A stretch of DNA of 64,000 nt from Methylobacterium sp. WSM2598. Its GTDB lineage: Bacteria > Pseudomonadota > Alphaproteobacteria > Rhizobiales > Beijerinckiaceae. Within the stretch, counting starts at the first letter, position 1. Each line of letters begins with the position of its first letter. The stretch covers positions 7,399,785 to 7,463,784 of the forward strand of contig NZ_KB900609.1 in NCBI RefSeq assembly GCF_000379105.1, given 5' to 3'. The notes under the pieces are model-generated. The model was not told the origin of the DNA. It searched no databases and was given only the letters and a program-made list of their open reading frames with translations. A program made the position numbers and the translations under genes. Of the stretch, positions 35,332-44,043 are shown in pieces.

Positions 35332-36252
35332 ATGTCGTTCTTCGCGCCCCCGCCGGCCGTCACGGCCGAGATCTTCACGCGCCTGCCGGATCGCTTCCGC
35401 AACCCGCGCCCCACCGCCTGGGCGAACGCCAACCGCGGCGGGCACGCCATCGATTCCTTCCTGGAGGGGCCGGTCTTCGACCGCGCCGGCCGGCTCTACG
35501 TCACCGACATCCCCCACGGCCGCATCTTCCGCATAGACCCGGCCGGCGAGTGGGAGCTGATCGCCGAGTACGACGGCTGGCCGAACGGGCTGAAGATCCA
35601 TCGCGACGGGCGCATCTTCATCACCTGCTACAAGCGCGGGATCATGTTGCTCGATCCCGACAGCGGGTCGGTGACGCCGTTCCTGGAGACGGCCGGCTCG
35701 GAAGGGTTCAAGGGCGTCAACGACCTCAGCTTCGCGGGGAACGGCGACCTCTACTTCACCGACCAGGGCCAGACCGGGCTGCAGGACCCGACCGGCCGGG
35801 TCTACCGCCTGCGCCCGTCCGGCGAACTGACCTGCCTCATCGACACCGTGCCGAGCCCGAACGGCATCGTGATCGACACCGCCATGCAGAACCTCTTCGT
35901 CGCGGTGACGCGGGCGCAGCAGATCTGGCGCATCCCGCTCAACGCCAGCGGCCTCGTCGCGAAGGTCGGCGTGTTCTCGCAGCTCCATGGCGGGCTCGGC
36001 GGCCCGGACGGCATCGCGCTCGATGCGGAGGGCTGCCTCCTCGTCGCCCATACGGGCTTCGGCTCGGTCTGGCGCCTCTCGCCCGTCGCCGAGCCGATCC
36101 TGCGCGTGCGCTCGCCGGCCGGGATCTCGACGACCAACATCGCCTACGGCGGGCAGGACGGTGCGACCCTGTTCATCACCGAATCCCAGACCGGAAGCAT
36201 CCTGACGGCGCGCATGCCCGCGCCCGGTCAGGCCCTGTTCTCGCACGCCTGA
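35332..36252 (+). CDS. SMP-30/gluconolactonase family protein
   Basis: 306 residues, a six-bladed beta-propeller. Metal-site segments: FLEGPVFD with Glu near residue 45, WPNGLKIH and SPNGIVID giving Asn ligands, and GPDGIALDAEG with the Asp ligand. No signal peptide is seen, so cytoplasmic lactone hydrolysis is expected. Located between the second MFS gene and two exported amidohydrolases, giving three predicted lactone hydrolases in a row. Confidence 0.88.
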   Translation: MSFFAPPPAVTAEIFTRLPDRFRNPRPTAWANANRGGHAIDSFLEGPVFDRAGRLYVTDIPHGRIFRIDPAGEWELIAEYDGWPNGLKIHRDGRIFITCYKRGIMLLDPDSGSVTPFLETAGSEGFKGVNDLSFAGNGDLYFTDQGQTGLQDPTGRVYRLRPSGELTCLIDTVPSPNGIVIDTAMQNLFVAVTRAQQIWRIPLNASGLVAKVGVFSQLHGGLGGPDGIALDAEGCLLVAHTGFGSVWRLSPVAEPILRVRSPAGISTTNIAYGGQDGATLFITESQTGSILTARMPAPGQALFSHA

Positions 36253-36263
36253 GCGGACGCTCC

Positions 36264-37202
36264 ATGACCCACACGATGACACGGCGCGGGCACCTCGCGC
36301 TCCTCGCGGCCGGGGCGGCTTCCATCGCCGGCCCTCGGCCCGTCTCGGCTCAAGCCGTACGCTGGTCCGCCGGAACGGAGAGGCCGAGGCTTACCGTGCC
36401 ACCGGGCGCGACCGACTGCCACCACCACATCTACGACGCGCGCTTTCCCGCGGCGCCCGCCGCGACCCTGCGCCCGCCGGACGCCAGCGTCGAGGATTAC
36501 CGGCAACTCCAGCGCCGCCTCGGGCTCACCCGCAACGTCGTGGTGCAGCCCTCGACCTACGGCACCGACAACCGGCTGCTCGTCGAAGCGGTCAAGGCCT
36601 TCGGGTCGACCGCCCGCGGCATCGTGATGCTCGACGCGAGCGTCACAGCGGACGAACTGAAGCGCCTGCACGAGGCCGGGATCCGGGGTGTGCGGTTCGG
36701 GACGCGCCTACCGGGCGGCGCGCCGATCGAGGACATGGAGCCGGTCGCCCGCAGGATCGCGGATCTCGGCTGGCACATCCAGCTCGTCTCCGAGGGCGAG
36801 AAGATCATCGGCTTGAGGGACGTGCTGGAGCGCCTGCCCGTACCAGTGGTGTTCGACCACATGGGGCACCTGCCGGAGCCGGAAGGACCTGACCACCCGG
36901 CCTTCGGGGTGATGGCGCGCCTGATCGAGACCCGGGGCGCCTACGTGAAGCTGACCGGCGCCTACATCCTCTCGAAATCCGGCCCGCCCGCTTACGCCGA
37001 TCGTGGCCGCCTCGCCCGCGCCTACGTCGCGCTCGCGCCCGAGCGGCTGATCTGGGGCTCCGACTGGCCGCACCCGACCTCGCCGGCCGAGGGCAAGCCC
37101 GACGACGCCGTCCTCCTCGACCTCCTGGCGGAGTGGGCGCCCGATCCGGCCGTGCAGGCCAAGATCCTCGTCTCGAACCCGGCCCGGCTCTACGGCTTCT
37201 GA
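36264..37202 (+). CDS. Exported amidohydrolase, 2-pyrone-4,6-dicarboxylate lactonase-like (first copy)
   Basis: 312 residues. The N-terminus MTRRGHLALLAAGAASIAG, ending at VSAQA, is a Tat-like signal. The amidohydrolase_2 fold follows, with ATDCHHHIYDARFP (HxH metal motif), VFDHMGHLP (His) and IWGSDWPHP (catalytic Asp). LigI-type enzymes hydrolyse lactones such as pyrone dicarboxylate and are normally cytoplasmic, so export is unusual. A paralogue follows directly. The gene begins 11 bp after the SMP-30 gene. Confidence 0.88.
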   Translation: MTHTMTRRGHLALLAAGAASIAGPRPVSAQAVRWSAGTERPRLTVPPGATDCHHHIYDARFPAAPAATLRPPDASVEDYRQLQRRLGLTRNVVVQPSTYGTDNRLLVEAVKAFGSTARGIVMLDASVTADELKRLHEAGIRGVRFGTRLPGGAPIEDMEPVARRIADLGWHIQLVSEGEKIIGLRDVLERLPVPVVFDHMGHLPEPEGPDHPAFGVMARLIETRGAYVKLTGAYILSKSGPPAYADRGRLARAYVALAPERLIWGSDWPHPTSPAEGKPDDAVLLDLLAEWAPDPAVQAKILVSNPARLYGF

Positions 37203-37239
37203 GCCCGGCCCGATCCCATCGTCTTCGGGAGGACATGCT

Positions 37240-38205
37240 GTGACCACCTTCGACCTGTCGCGGCGCGACATCCTCAAGGCGGCTGGCCTCGGCGCAGCCG
37301 CGGCCGCGGGGCTGCCGGGCGGCCCCGCCCTCGCGCAAAACGCAGTGCCGTTCTCCGCCGGCACGGAGCAGCCGAAGACCGAGGTGCCGGCGCAGGCCTG
37401 CGACTCGCACATCCACATCTTCTCGACGCGCTTTCCCGCCTCGCCGCACTGGAGAGGCCAGCCGGTGTCCGACAGCGACGTCGCGGCCTACCGCCTGTTC
37501 CAGAAGCGGATCGGGACCAGCCGCACCGTTGTCGTGACCCCGTCGACCTACGGCATCGACAACCGTGCCACCCTTGATGGCGTGGCGCAGCTCGGCGCCT
37601 CCGCCCGCGCCGTCGTGGTCGTCGACCTCGACGCGACTGAGGCCGAGCTGAGGGACATGGCCGCCCGGGGCACGGTCGGCATCCGGGTCAACTTCGTGAC
37701 CCCGCAATCCTGGGGCGTCACGACGGCGGAGCGACTGGAAGCGATGGCCCGGAAGGTCCAGCCCTTCGGCTGGCACGTCCAGGTCTACATGACCGGCGAT
37801 CAGATCGCCGACCACGCCGAGGTGCTGGCGCGCCTGCCGACCCCGCTCGTCATCGACCACCTCGCCCGCCTCCTGCCCGGGCAGGGGCTCAACCACCGCG
37901 CCGTGCCGGTCGTCAGGAACCTCCTCGACGGCGGGCGGACCTGGATGAAGCTGTCGGGCGCCTACCTCAACACCACGAGCGGCCCGCCGACCTACGCGGA
38001 CGCGACCGACGTCGCCAAGCTCTTCGCGAAGGCGGCGCCGGAGCGTATGGTCTGGGGCAGCGACTGGCCGCACCGCGGCGAGAAGCACATGCCGGACGAT
38101 GCCGGCCTGTTCGATCTCCTGGCCGAGTGGGCTCCGAGCGAGGCCGCGCGACGGCGCATCCTCATCGACAACCCGGCCGCACTTTACGGCTTTGGCACAT
38201 CCTGA
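37240..38205 (+). CDS. Exported amidohydrolase, 2-pyrone-4,6-dicarboxylate lactonase-like (second copy)
   Basis: 321 residues, GTG start with GGGAGGAC upstream. A clear Tat signal: SRRDILKAAGLGAAAAAGLP, cleaved after ALAQ. The mature part shares the layout of the preceding protein: CDSHIHIFSTRFP (HxH), VIDHLARLLPG (His) and VWGSDWPHRG (Asp), with similar linking segments (STYGIDNR). Tandem duplicates with diverged loops suggest two related substrates. Tat export suggests folding with metal in the cytoplasm before transport. Last gene of the cluster. Confidence 0.9.
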   Translation: MTTFDLSRRDILKAAGLGAAAAAGLPGGPALAQNAVPFSAGTEQPKTEVPAQACDSHIHIFSTRFPASPHWRGQPVSDSDVAAYRLFQKRIGTSRTVVVTPSTYGIDNRATLDGVAQLGASARAVVVVDLDATEAELRDMAARGTVGIRVNFVTPQSWGVTTAERLEAMARKVQPFGWHVQVYMTGDQIADHAEVLARLPTPLVIDHLARLLPGQGLNHRAVPVVRNLLDGGRTWMKLSGAYLNTTSGPPTYADATDVAKLFAKAAPERMVWGSDWPHRGEKHMPDDAGLFDLLAEWAPSEAARRRILIDNPAALYGFGTS

Positions 38206-38510
38206 GCAGCGAGCCCTTGGCCAAGCGTGGGCGGGGCCTGAATCCCTGCGCCGCTGCATGATCGGTGTCGGGCCGAGTGTCGAGGGATGACCGCTGGTTC
38301 CGGCTATGGGATCTCGTCTCAGGCCCTGCGACGTCCGGGCTTGAGACGCGCAGGAGGCTGATCTCGAAGGTCCGCTGTCGAGCGTCGAGCAGCCGTTCCG
38401 TTTGCAGTTATCGAACGTCCGCAACGGGCGCATGCTTTCGGTTCAAGCGGTCATCATCAACGGAGCGGATTGCCTGCTCGCCGGCTATCTCGCGAGGCTG
38501 GCCGCTGTGC
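38206..38510. other. Convergent intergenic region
   Basis: About 305 bp between the last amidohydrolase and the converging flavohemoglobin gene. No gene is supported. It contains a 30-bp stretch around 38368-38395 shared with 60640-60662 (GGTCCGCTGTCGAG followed by GTCGAGC). Confidence 0.5.
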
Positions 38511-39722
38511 TCAGGCGGCCAGCAACTCGTCGGCGGGACCGAAGAACTCGTAATGGATGCGGTCCGACCGGACGCCGGCTAGAGCGAGACCGCTTACGAA
38601 GGCTCTCAGGAACGGGCGTGGCCCGCACAGGTAGAAGTCCGCCTCGCCAAGCTGTGTGTTCGCCTGAAGCCAGTCCACGCTGATCAGGCCCGCATGATCA
38701 TAGTCCTGCCCCTGGCGGTCCTCCGCCCGTGGTTCGACGTAGAAGGTTGTGGCCGTGATGTTCCCGTGTGCCTGTGTCAGGAATGCCACATGCTCCTTCA
38801 TCGCGTGCGTCGAACCGTTCAAGGTGCCGTGCACGTACTGGACCTGAACGTTCGGGTGTTGACTGGCGATGGTCTCCAGCATGCTCATCATGGGCGTCAG
38901 GCCGACACCGCCGCTCAACAGGACGACCGGCCGCGGCGACTCCTCGTTGAGGAAGAACTCGCCCGCTGGCGGCGCCACCCTCAGGATCTGTCCTTCCTGT
39001 GCCTGGTCGTGCAGCCAATTGGACGCGATCCCGTTCGGCTCACGTTTGACCGAGATCCGATAGGCCTCCTCGCTTGGCGCACTGGAGATGCTGTAGTTGC
39101 GCTTCAGCGGGTGCTGGCCCGGGATGTCGATCCAGAATGTCAGGTACTGCCCCGGCTGGTGGTGCAGGACGCGTCCGCCGTCCTCTGGGCGCAGAATGAA
39201 GGAGGTGATGATCTCGCTCTCGCGCCTCCTGCTGTCGATCTTGAAGTTGCGCCACCCCCGCCATCCGCCGGGAGCTGCGGCCAAGCTGGTGTAGATCGCG
39301 GTCTCACGCCCGATCAGAACGTGGGCAAGGAACCAGTAGGCCTCGCCCCACGCGGCGAGGATCTCGTCGGTTGCGGCCCCGCCCAGCACGTCCTTGATGG
39401 CTCCGAGGAGCGCCTCGGCGACGTGCGGGTAATGGTCGGGCAGGATGGTGAGCCCGACATGCTTCTGCGCGATGCGCTCGACTGCCGGAGCAAGGGCGCC
39501 GAGGTTGTCGATGTTTTGAGCGTAGGCGAGCACCGCCTGGGCCAGCGCCTTGGGCTGCGACCCGGTCTCACCATGATGCGACTGGTTGAAGAGATCGCGG
39601 ATGTCGGGGTTTTGGAACATGCGCTCGTACATGCGCCGCGTGATAGCGAGGCCGTGCTGCTGGAGGGCGGGAACTGTCGCCTTGACGAGGTGGATGGTCG
39701 CGTCGCTCAGAGAGTCGGTCAT
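38511..39722 (-). CDS. hmp: Flavohemoglobin, nitric oxide dioxygenase
   Basis: 403 residues from the ATG at 39722. Globin domain at about residues 1-140 with the proximal haem His88 in AQKHVGLTI, then a ferredoxin-reductase module: FAD motif KRNYSISSAPS and NAD motif LSGGVGLTPMMSML, ending with YEFFGPADELL. Converts NO to nitrate with O2 and NAD(P)H in the cytoplasm. Stands alone. The upstream 100 bp contain GGATGTTATTAA near 39817-39828, which resembles half of an NsrR site, but this is weak. Full length. Confidence 0.95.
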   Translation of the reverse strand: MTDSLSDATIHLVKATVPALQQHGLAITRRMYERMFQNPDIRDLFNQSHHGETGSQPKALAQAVLAYAQNIDNLGALAPAVERIAQKHVGLTILPDHYPHVAEALLGAIKDVLGGAATDEILAAWGEAYWFLAHVLIGRETAIYTSLAAAPGGWRGWRNFKIDSRRRESEIITSFILRPEDGGRVLHHQPGQYLTFWIDIPGQHPLKRNYSISSAPSEEAYRISVKREPNGIASNWLHDQAQEGQILRVAPPAGEFFLNEESPRPVVLLSGGVGLTPMMSMLETIASQHPNVQVQYVHGTLNGSTHAMKEHVAFLTQAHGNITATTFYVEPRAEDRQGQDYDHAGLISVDWLQANTQLGEADFYLCGPRPFLRAFVSGLALAGVRSDRIHYEFFGPADELLAA

Positions 39723-40366
39723 GAGCTGATCTTCCTGGTGAATTGCTGGATATGACACTATTGAGGCGTGACGAATCAGGACAACCAATGCCCGCTTTCC
39801 ATTGATGAAACCCGCAGGATGTTATTAAGCACGAGGATCCTGAGTTCGCCTGCTGTTTCATATTCCTTGAGCTGCCAAATTCATGACTCAGCGAGTGTGC
39901 AGGTGTTAGCACACAGCATCTTTCGACAGCAGAGGGCATTCGCCCCATTCAGCACGGACGCGTTCGGCGCCGTTGTTACTAGGCCGGCCAGCGATCATGG
40001 CCCGCGCTGCCGCCAGCTGCCTGTGAGAAGCGCTGAAAAACATTCGCATGACACTGGATCCTATTACATCGGTCCGTGCAAGTATAGGCCGTGCGATCGG
40101 CGCAGCCTTGATTTAGCGCAAGAGCCGAGCTGGTGCATAGCCCATTGCCGTCAACATGTCGGATCGTGACCCGTTCCGGACATTTGCGGCGCGTGCAAGA
40201 AGCGTCCGATTTCGAAGAGTTTCCCGACACGGTTCCCTGCCACCAGCCAGCCCGCAGGGCTTTCATGTCAAGCGCGTGAGAGGACGCAGCTACCGTGGCC
40301 GTGAGGAGTCAGTCTTTCATGGCATGCGGAACAGCAGCCCTGCGGAGGCGGTGTCTCGCGCGGAGC
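39723..40366. other. Upstream region of hmp and accessory spacer
   Basis: About 640 bp without a supported gene. It holds the hmp promoter on the left. On the right, 40270-40330 (CGTGAGAGGACGCAGCTACC, then TGGCCGTGAGGAGTC) resembles sequence at about 53365-53400, the tail of dispersed repeat family 2. The IS630-type element starts at its right edge. Confidence 0.5.
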
Positions 40367-41411
40367 TAGAGCTGGTCCCGAGCCGCTAGAGACGGATCTG
40401 CGGGTTGCGCGTTGGCGGGTGAAGGAGCTTGCCGATGCCCTCACCGCTCTCTGTGGACCTGCGCGAGCGTGTGGTCGCTGCCGTCGCGGCGGGGGCCTCC
40501 TGCCATCGCGCCGCGGCTCGCTTCGGGGTCAGCGTGTCGAGCGCCAGCCGCTGGTGCGGGCAGTCTGCCCGAGAAGGGCACGTCGTGCCCAAGCCGATGG
40601 GCGGCGATCATACGTCGCAGCGGATTGAGGCCCATGCCGAGTTGATCCTGTCGACCTCCGAGCAGGAACCGCGTCTCCTTCTGCGCGAGTTGCGCGACCG
40701 ACTGGCTGAGCAGGGCGTGAAGACCAGCACGAGTGGTCTGTCGCGCTTCTTTGCCCGGCACCGGATCACCTGGAAAAGGGGGCGACGCACGCATCTGAGC
40801 AGGAGCGTGCGGACGTAAGGGCCGCTCGCGAGGCGTGGTTCGAGGCGCAGCTCGAACTTGATCCGGACCGGCTCGTGTTCCTGGACGAGACGGCCACGGC
40901 CACCAACATGGCGCGGCGCTACGGTTGGGCTCCGCGCGGCGAGCGCTGCCGGCTCGCAGCCCCGCAGGGACATTACAAGACCACCACCGTCACGGCGGCC
41001 CTGCGCACGCGCGGGTTATGTGCCATCGCGCTGTTGGACGGCCCCACGAACGGCACCCGCTTCCGCAGCTACGTCGCAGAGACTCTGGTGCCGGTGCTGC
41101 AGCCCGGTGACATCGTCGTCATGGACAACCTGCCCGCTCACAAGGTCGCCGGGGTGCGTGAGGGTATCGAGGCCGCGGGAGCGCGGCTGCTCTACCTCCC
41201 GTCCTACAGTCCTGATTTCAACCCGATCGAGCAGGTCTTCGCGAAGCTCAAGGCGCTGTTGCGCCGTGCGGCCGCCCGCACGATCCCGGATCTCTGGGCG
41301 GCAATCCGGCAGGCCTTCACCCACTTCACACCGCAGGAATGCCGCAACTACCTCACCGCTGCCGGATACGAAAACGACTTAGCCGTCGCTACCTGACCGG
41401 GAGCAGCTCTA
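40367..41411 (+). mobile_element. IS630-type insertion sequence (first)
   Basis: About 1.04 kb flanked by TA on both sides (40367-40368 and 41410-41411), the usual IS630/Tc1 target. Imperfect inverted ends: TAGAGCTGGTCCCGAGCCG on the left and TAGAGCTGCTCCCGGTCAG (reverse complement) on the right. Carries one transposase gene in two overlapping frames. Confidence 0.85.
40435..41396 (+). CDS. IS630-type transposase, two frames joined by a -1 shift
   Basis: The first frame (ATG at 40435, AAGGAG upstream, stop at 40818) gives the paired HTH region (LSVDLRERVVAAVAAGASC). At the run of four A and five G near 40773-40781 a -1 shift continues into KGATHASEQERADVRAAREA and the DDE domain (LVFLDETATATNMARRYG, IVVMDNLPAHK, SPDFNPIEQVFAKLKAL). 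Each part is family-typical and in order, so either programmed frameshifting or a one-base lesion. The domain set is complete. Confidence 0.85.
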
Positions 41412-41925
41412 GATGAAGGTCCATGGGCCGCTGAGGCGGCAGCCCGTCCTCGACGCCGCGCCACACTCGGTGCCTTACCGCTAAGCCTTATACCGTCGCG
41501 CTTAAGCACTGACGCGTGCGATGTATGGGAAGTTGGCCAGGGAGCGGATGTGGCCTGGCTCTGCGGCGAGTGCGTTCCAGGCGGTGCAGCATGCGTCGAG
41601 GATCGCCTCGTAATCGTGGAACACTCGTGCAGAGAGGAAGCGCTCGCGCAGGTACAGCCAGATCCGCTCGACCGGATTGAGTTCGGGGCTGTAGGCGGGC
41701 AGCCGCACCAGCGTCACGGTGTCGGGCACGCGCAGATCCTTGGCGATGTGCCAGCCCGCCCCGTCCAGTACCACGACGGCATGCGTGTCCGGCTCGCGCG
41801 TGGCCGCAAACTGCGCCAGGAACAGGTTCATCGCCTCGGTCGAGACGCGCGGCAGCACCAGGCCGAAGGCCGAGCCGGTTTCCGGCTCGACGGCGGCAAA
41901 GATGTAGGCGGACTGGAAACGGCCG

Positions 41926-43323
41926 GAGCTATGCGGGAGATTGGGTGACGCGCTGGGCGTGAGGGCGGCGTATCGAGGCGGGTGTCGAGCCTGCCAGAGC
42001 CTCTCAGTGAGAGCGATACGCCATGGACAGCCCTACCAACATCGTGCGGCTTCGTCAGCCGGATGAGATCGACGATTCCCTGACCGAGGTGCTGCGCGCC
42101 GGCGCCCGCCGCCTGCTTGCGCAGGCCGTCGAGCTCGAGGCCGAGGCCTTCCTCACCGCCATGCAGGATCTGCGGTTACCGGACGGACGCGCCCGCCTCG
42201 TGCGCCACGGGCACGGTCCGGAACGCGAGATCCAGACCGGCATCGGCCCAGTGCCGGTCGCGCGGGTGCGCATCCGGGATCGCGGCGCGAGCAGCCCCGC
42301 GGAGCAGATCCGGTTCTCCTCGACGATCCTGCCGAAGTGGGCGCGGCGCACCCGCAGCCTGGATGCCCTGCTGCCGGTCCTCTACCTGCGCGGGATCTCC
42401 ACCGGCGACTTCCAGGAAGCGCTCGCCGCCCTCCTGGGCAAGGACGCCCCGAACCTGTCGCCGGCCGTCATCTCTCGGCTGACGGCGAGCTGGGCGGACG
42501 AGTACGCTCGCTGGCAGGCCCGCGATCTCTCCGCCCGTCACTCCGTCTACGTCTGGGCCGACGGCGTCTACCTGCAGGCCCGGATGGAGGATCAGGCCGA
42601 GTGCATGCTGGTTCTGATCGGCGCCACGCCGGAGGGCAAGAAGGAACTGGTCGGCTTCCAGGTCGGGGTGCGCGAGAGCGCCCAGAGCTGGCGGGAGTTG
42701 CTGGTGGACGTGAAGCGGCGCGGGCTCTCGATCGAGCCGAAGATCGCGGTCGGCGACGGGGCGCTGGGCTTCTGGAAGGCGCTCGACGAGGTGTTCCCGG
42801 GCACGCGCCATCAGCGCTGCTGGCAGCACAAGACCGCCAACGTCCTCAACAAAGTGCCGAAGTCGCTCCAGCTGGCGATGAAGGCGGACCTGCGCGAGAT
42901 CTCCGGAGCGTCCACCCGAGCGGCGGCCGAGGTGGCGATGGATGTCTTCGTTGAGAAGTACGGGACCAAGTACGCCCGCGCGAGCGAGTGCCTGACGAAG
43001 GACCGCGACACCCTGCTGGCGTTCTACGACATGCCGGCCGAGCACTGGGATCATCTTCGGACCACGAACCCGATCGAGAGCGTGTTCGCCACGGTCCGAC
43101 ACCGCACCGTGCGGACCAAGGGCGCGCTCTCGCCCACGACCGCCAAGCTGATGGTGTTCAAGCTGGTGATGGCGGCCGCCAAGACCTGGCGGCGGCTGAA
43201 GGGCGAGAACCAGTTGCCGAAGGTGGTGGCGGGTGTCACTTTCCGGGACGGGACCGAGGTCGTCGCGAGCCCAGATCACCGCGCCGCCTGACCGCCTCCG
43301 TCACCCAAATTCCTGCATAGCTC
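41926..43323 (+). mobile_element. IS256-type insertion sequence (1398 bp)
   Basis: Ends GAGCTATGCGGGAGATTGGG (left) and GAGCTATGCAGGAATTTGGG (right, complement), inverted with few mismatches. Flanked by a perfect 9-bp direct repeat AAACGGCCG (41917-41925 and 43324-43332), the size typical of this family. Inserted in the IS630-type transposase gene. Confidence 0.95.
42023..43291 (+). CDS. IS256 family (mutator-type) transposase
   Basis: 422 residues, full length. DDE residues are visible in SVYVWADGVY, KIAVGDGALGFWKAL and TTNPIESVFATVRHRT, with the CWQHKTANVL motif typical of the family between the second and third. Intact ORF inside intact ends with a fresh target duplication, so this is probably the youngest and possibly active insertion in the window. 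Confidence 0.95.
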   Translation: MDSPTNIVRLRQPDEIDDSLTEVLRAGARRLLAQAVELEAEAFLTAMQDLRLPDGRARLVRHGHGPEREIQTGIGPVPVARVRIRDRGASSPAEQIRFSSTILPKWARRTRSLDALLPVLYLRGISTGDFQEALAALLGKDAPNLSPAVISRLTASWADEYARWQARDLSARHSVYVWADGVYLQARMEDQAECMLVLIGATPEGKKELVGFQVGVRESAQSWRELLVDVKRRGLSIEPKIAVGDGALGFWKALDEVFPGTRHQRCWQHKTANVLNKVPKSLQLAMKADLREISGASTRAAAEVAMDVFVEKYGTKYARASECLTKDRDTLLAFYDMPAEHWDHLRTTNPIESVFATVRHRTVRTKGALSPTTAKLMVFKLVMAAAKTWRRLKGENQLPKVVAGVTFRDGTEVVASPDHRAA

Positions 43324-44043
43324 AAACGGCCGTCGCAGCGTCCCGACGGGCGCTGACCCCGCATCCACCAGCGACGGCCGCTGCGCCCCTTCTGCCCGAC
43401 CCGCGCCTCGTCCATGAAAAAGAGGCGGATCTGCTGGCCGGGATGCGCCTCGGCGGCGCTCGTCAGAGCCGCGCGGCGCCCCTTTTTGCGAAGGCGGCGG
43501 CAGCTCTGGCGTCGCGCTGCGGATGAACGGGGCGCGTCTTCCGCTTCGACAAGCCCAGCCGGCGCACCAGGCGCGACATCGACTGGGGCAGCATGGTCTT
43601 GCCGAAGCGGGCTTCGATGAAGCGGCACAGGTCCGGCAGGGTCCAACTGGCGGGCTCGCCGCGGTCGGGATCGGGGCCCCGCAGGATATGGTGGACCAGC
43701 ACCGCTTGCTCGCCCTCGCTCAGGCGCTCCGGCCGGCGGCCGGGCGGGCGGTCGACCAAGCCGGCGAGCCCCTCGGCGTTGAAGCGCTTGACGGCATCGC
43801 AGAGCGCCTGTCGCTCGATCCCGGCCGCCCGTGCTGCCTCGGCCCGGCTCATGCCATCGAGCGCGTTGGCCACGGCTAGGAGGCGCAGAGCGGTACGCCG
43901 ACGCGGCTCCCGCTTGGCCTGCCGTCGCAGTTCGGCGGCTGTGGCGATGTCGGTCCGGATCTCGACGGCACCCGTCACAGGCTCCTCCCCGCTTCAGGCA
44001 AGCAGCGAATCACGTCTGCTGATCCGTGAAAACCCTCTACGAG

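Larger units (their letters stand above)
41502..43978 (-). pseudogene. IS630-type transposase interrupted by IS256 insertion
   Basis: The N-terminal part is at 43978 down to about 43333 (IATAAELRRQAKREPRRR, HTH, then IRLFFMDEARVGQKG with the first catalytic Asp); a -1 shift at the A5G4 run near 43478-43486 joins its two frames. The C-terminal part is at 41925-41502 (FQSAYIFAAVEPETGSAFGL, VVVLDGAGWH, YSPELNPVERIWLYL). Removing 41926-43332 restores an uninterrupted R-C-D-G-R-F-Q-S-A-Y junction. Confidence 0.9.

Noticed and set aside
39810..39835. NsrR or FNR-type operator upstream of hmp
   Set aside because: Only a half-site-like GGATGTTATTAA is seen, with no matching second half at the right distance, so it is not listed as a feature.
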